64,000 bases of DNA from Hippea sp. KM1 (GTDB taxonomy: Bacteria > Campylobacterota_A > Desulfurellia > Desulfurellales > Hippeaceae), in assembly GCF_000526195.1 (NCBI RefSeq), contig NZ_JAFP01000001.1, forward strand, positions 1,028,001 to 1,092,000, in the 5' to 3' direction. The notes beneath the pieces are model-generated. The model was not told the DNA's origin. It searched no databases and was given only the letters and a program-made list of their open reading frames with translations. Made by a program: the position numbers and the translations under genes. Shown here piece after piece: positions 62,846 to 64,000 of the stretch; position 1 is the stretch's first letter; each line of letters starts with the position of its first letter.

Positions 62846-64000
62846 AGAGCTGTTGAATGGTTGGTTTGGTGGTCTGTAGTTCTTCGGGATTTTCTGGCGG
62901 TGAGTTAACCATATCGACAATATCCTTTGTTATGCCTTTAGGTATAGGGAAATCCTTAACGGGCTCTCCCTCTAAGGCATTGGACATAAACTTTATCCAT
63001 ATAGGCAGAGCCGCCCTGGCTCCGGTGGCACCCTTAAATATCATGCGATTATCGTCATAACCCACCCAAACACCACAGACAAGATCGGGGGAATAACCTA
63101 TAAACCACGCATCCCTGTAATTGTTCGTTGTGCCGGTTTTGCCAGCTAACGGCCTTTTTATCACCCTTGCCGCCCTGCCTGTGCCATAGAGTATAACATT
63201 TCTAAGCATGCCGGTTAGGATATACCCATCCACATCGTCAAAAACCCTTCTCAGCCTGGGCTTTGCCCTGTATATAACCCTTCCGTATTTATCAACTATC
63301 TTGGTTATAAATATAGGCTCTGGAAGGAGGCCGTAATTATCAAAAGCAGCATAGGCCCTTACCATCTCTATGGGTTTTACACTCAAAGAGCCCAACGCTA
63401 TGGATAAATTGTGCGGTATCTTCTCTCTTATGCCCAGCTGATGCGCCATGCTTATGACATTACCTATCCCGACACTATTCAATAGGTTTATGGTTGCCAC
63501 ATTAACCGAATGCGCCAATGCATACTTAAGCGTTACGGTGCCATGGAAAACCCTCTCATAGTTCTGCGGCCTCCACTCCTTACCATTAAACCTGAATACA
63601 ATAGGCATATCGGCAATGGTATCATCGGGCAGATACCCTTCGGTCAAAGCGGTCAGGTAAATTATCGGTTTAAAGGAACTGCCGGGCTGCCTTCTTGCCT
63701 GCAACGCCCTGTTGAATTGACTCTTTGAGTAATCAAAACCGCCAATTAACGCCTTAATGTATCCGGTTTTAGGATCCATAGCGATCAAGGCCGCCTGCAG
63801 GCCGTCGTATCTCTTCTTTATGGATAATATACCGCTCTTTACGGCTATGAACGCAAAACGCTGCAGATTTGTATCCAGGGTTGTATACACATTCAGTCCG
63901 CTTTTGTAAACGATCTCCTCACCGTATTTATCTATCAACCAACTCCTGATGTAATCGGTAAAATACGGGGCAACGATAAGACCAAACAGATTGGCAGAGG
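62826..64000 (-). CDS. Penicillin-binding protein 1A (class A), 5' part outside window
   Basis: The C-terminal 390 residues of a bifunctional peptidoglycan polymerase; the glycosyltransferase domain lies beyond the right edge. The visible sequence begins near SANLFGLIVAPYFTDYIRSW, the linker before the transpeptidase. Transpeptidase motifs are SSFK (SxxK, nucleophile Ser), SVN (SxN) and KTGT (KTG), in order. AGKTGTTNNYRDAWFIGYSP and VWVGYDDNR are typical of class A PBPs. The tail ENPEELQTTKPTIQQL overlaps the next gene. With murC, murB, ddl and murG elsewhere in the window it completes the later steps of wall synthesis. Confidence 0.95.
   Translation of the reverse strand, partial: SANLFGLIVAPYFTDYIRSWLIDKYGEEIVYKSGLNVYTTLDTNLQRFAFIAVKSGILSIKKRYDGLQAALIAMDPKTGYIKALIGGFDYSKSQFNRALQARRQPGSSFKPIIYLTALTEGYLPDDTIADMPIVFRFNGKEWRPQNYERVFHGTVTLKYALAHSVNVATINLLNSVGIGNVISMAHQLGIREKIPHNLSIALGSLSVKPIEMVRAYAAFDNYGLLPEPIFITKIVDKYGRVIYRAKPRLRRVFDDVDGYILTGMLRNVILYGTGRAARVIKRPLAGKTGTTNNYRDAWFIGYSPDLVCGVWVGYDDNRMIFKGATGARAALPIWIKFMSNALEGEPVKDFPIPKGITKDIVDMVNSPPENPEELQTTKPTIQQLYENAIQ

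Overview
The window reads as chromosomal DNA of a Gram-negative, flagellated or otherwise chemotactic, probably anaerobic and amino-acid-oxidising bacterium. Supporting genes are lpxC, a Tol-Pal system, lgt, a large methyl-accepting chemotaxis protein, indolepyruvate:ferredoxin oxidoreductase (iorAB) and a branched-chain amino acid ABC transporter. Moderate-to-low GC, frequent GTG/TTG starts, tightly overlapping genes and the mix of families (ATP synthase with separate b and b' subunits, DUF507 pair, GH57 enzymes) resemble Hippea/Desulfurella-type bacteria; that placement is inference from gene content, not a measured phylogeny.

Layout. (1) 1-5175, minus: two GH57 alpha-glucan enzymes and a sugar-nucleotidyltransferase fused to a phosphomannomutase-like domain whose phosphoserine is missing. 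(2) 5282-13797: a cyclic-di-GMP/chemotaxis island with a diguanylate cyclase, a PAS-GAF-PAS-GGDEF-EAL protein, a chemoreceptor whose upstream region carries a 10-base C/G tract, and a Cache-PAS-GGDEF sensor cut in two by a complete IS3-family element (11327-12643). (3) 13799-14050: an orphan antitoxin-like gene. (4) 14219-28352, plus: one long co-directional run, tatA-argS-SPOR protein-lgt-IGPS-like protein-murC-murB-ddl-ftsQ-ftsA-ftsZ-plsY-DUF507 x2-carA-lpxC-methyltransferase, i.e. envelope synthesis and division. (5) 28356-40954, minus: atpF'-atpF-atpH-atpA-atpG-atpD-atpC runs with 4-base overlaps straight into tolQ-tolR-tolA-tolB-pal-pal-cpoB and dxs, behind a good sigma70-type promoter at 40926-40954. 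(6) 40966-51872, minus: macro-domain protein, livHMGF, nadK, recN, murG, parA, parB, a transporter with an extracytoplasmic domain, and a UspA protein, again mostly with overlapping ends. (7) 51921-64000, minus: a secreted protein of unknown function, valS, iorBA, queF, comM-like ATPase, an FN3 lipoprotein, an RluD-type pseudouridine synthase and a PBP1A cut by the window edge.

How it works together. Regions 4-7 hold most of an envelope programme: precursor synthesis (murC, murB, ddl, murG), polymerisation (PBP1A), division (ftsQAZ), outer-membrane lipid A (lpxC), lipoprotein maturation (lgt) and the Tol-Pal constriction machine. IorAB with the LIV transporter fits uptake and oxidation of amino acids, and the ATP synthase catalytic and stalk genes (without a and c subunits here) share an operon with the proton-driven Tol motor.

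Most notable: a catalytically dead indole-3-glycerol-phosphate-synthase-like protein inside the mur/fts run; an apparent AUA start codon for livH; a perfect 236-bp repeat shared by two adjacent pal genes; the homopolymer tract at the chemoreceptor promoter; and the IS-split sensor that lacks a target duplication and seems to have lost sequence at the junction. No tRNA, rRNA or CRISPR array was seen.
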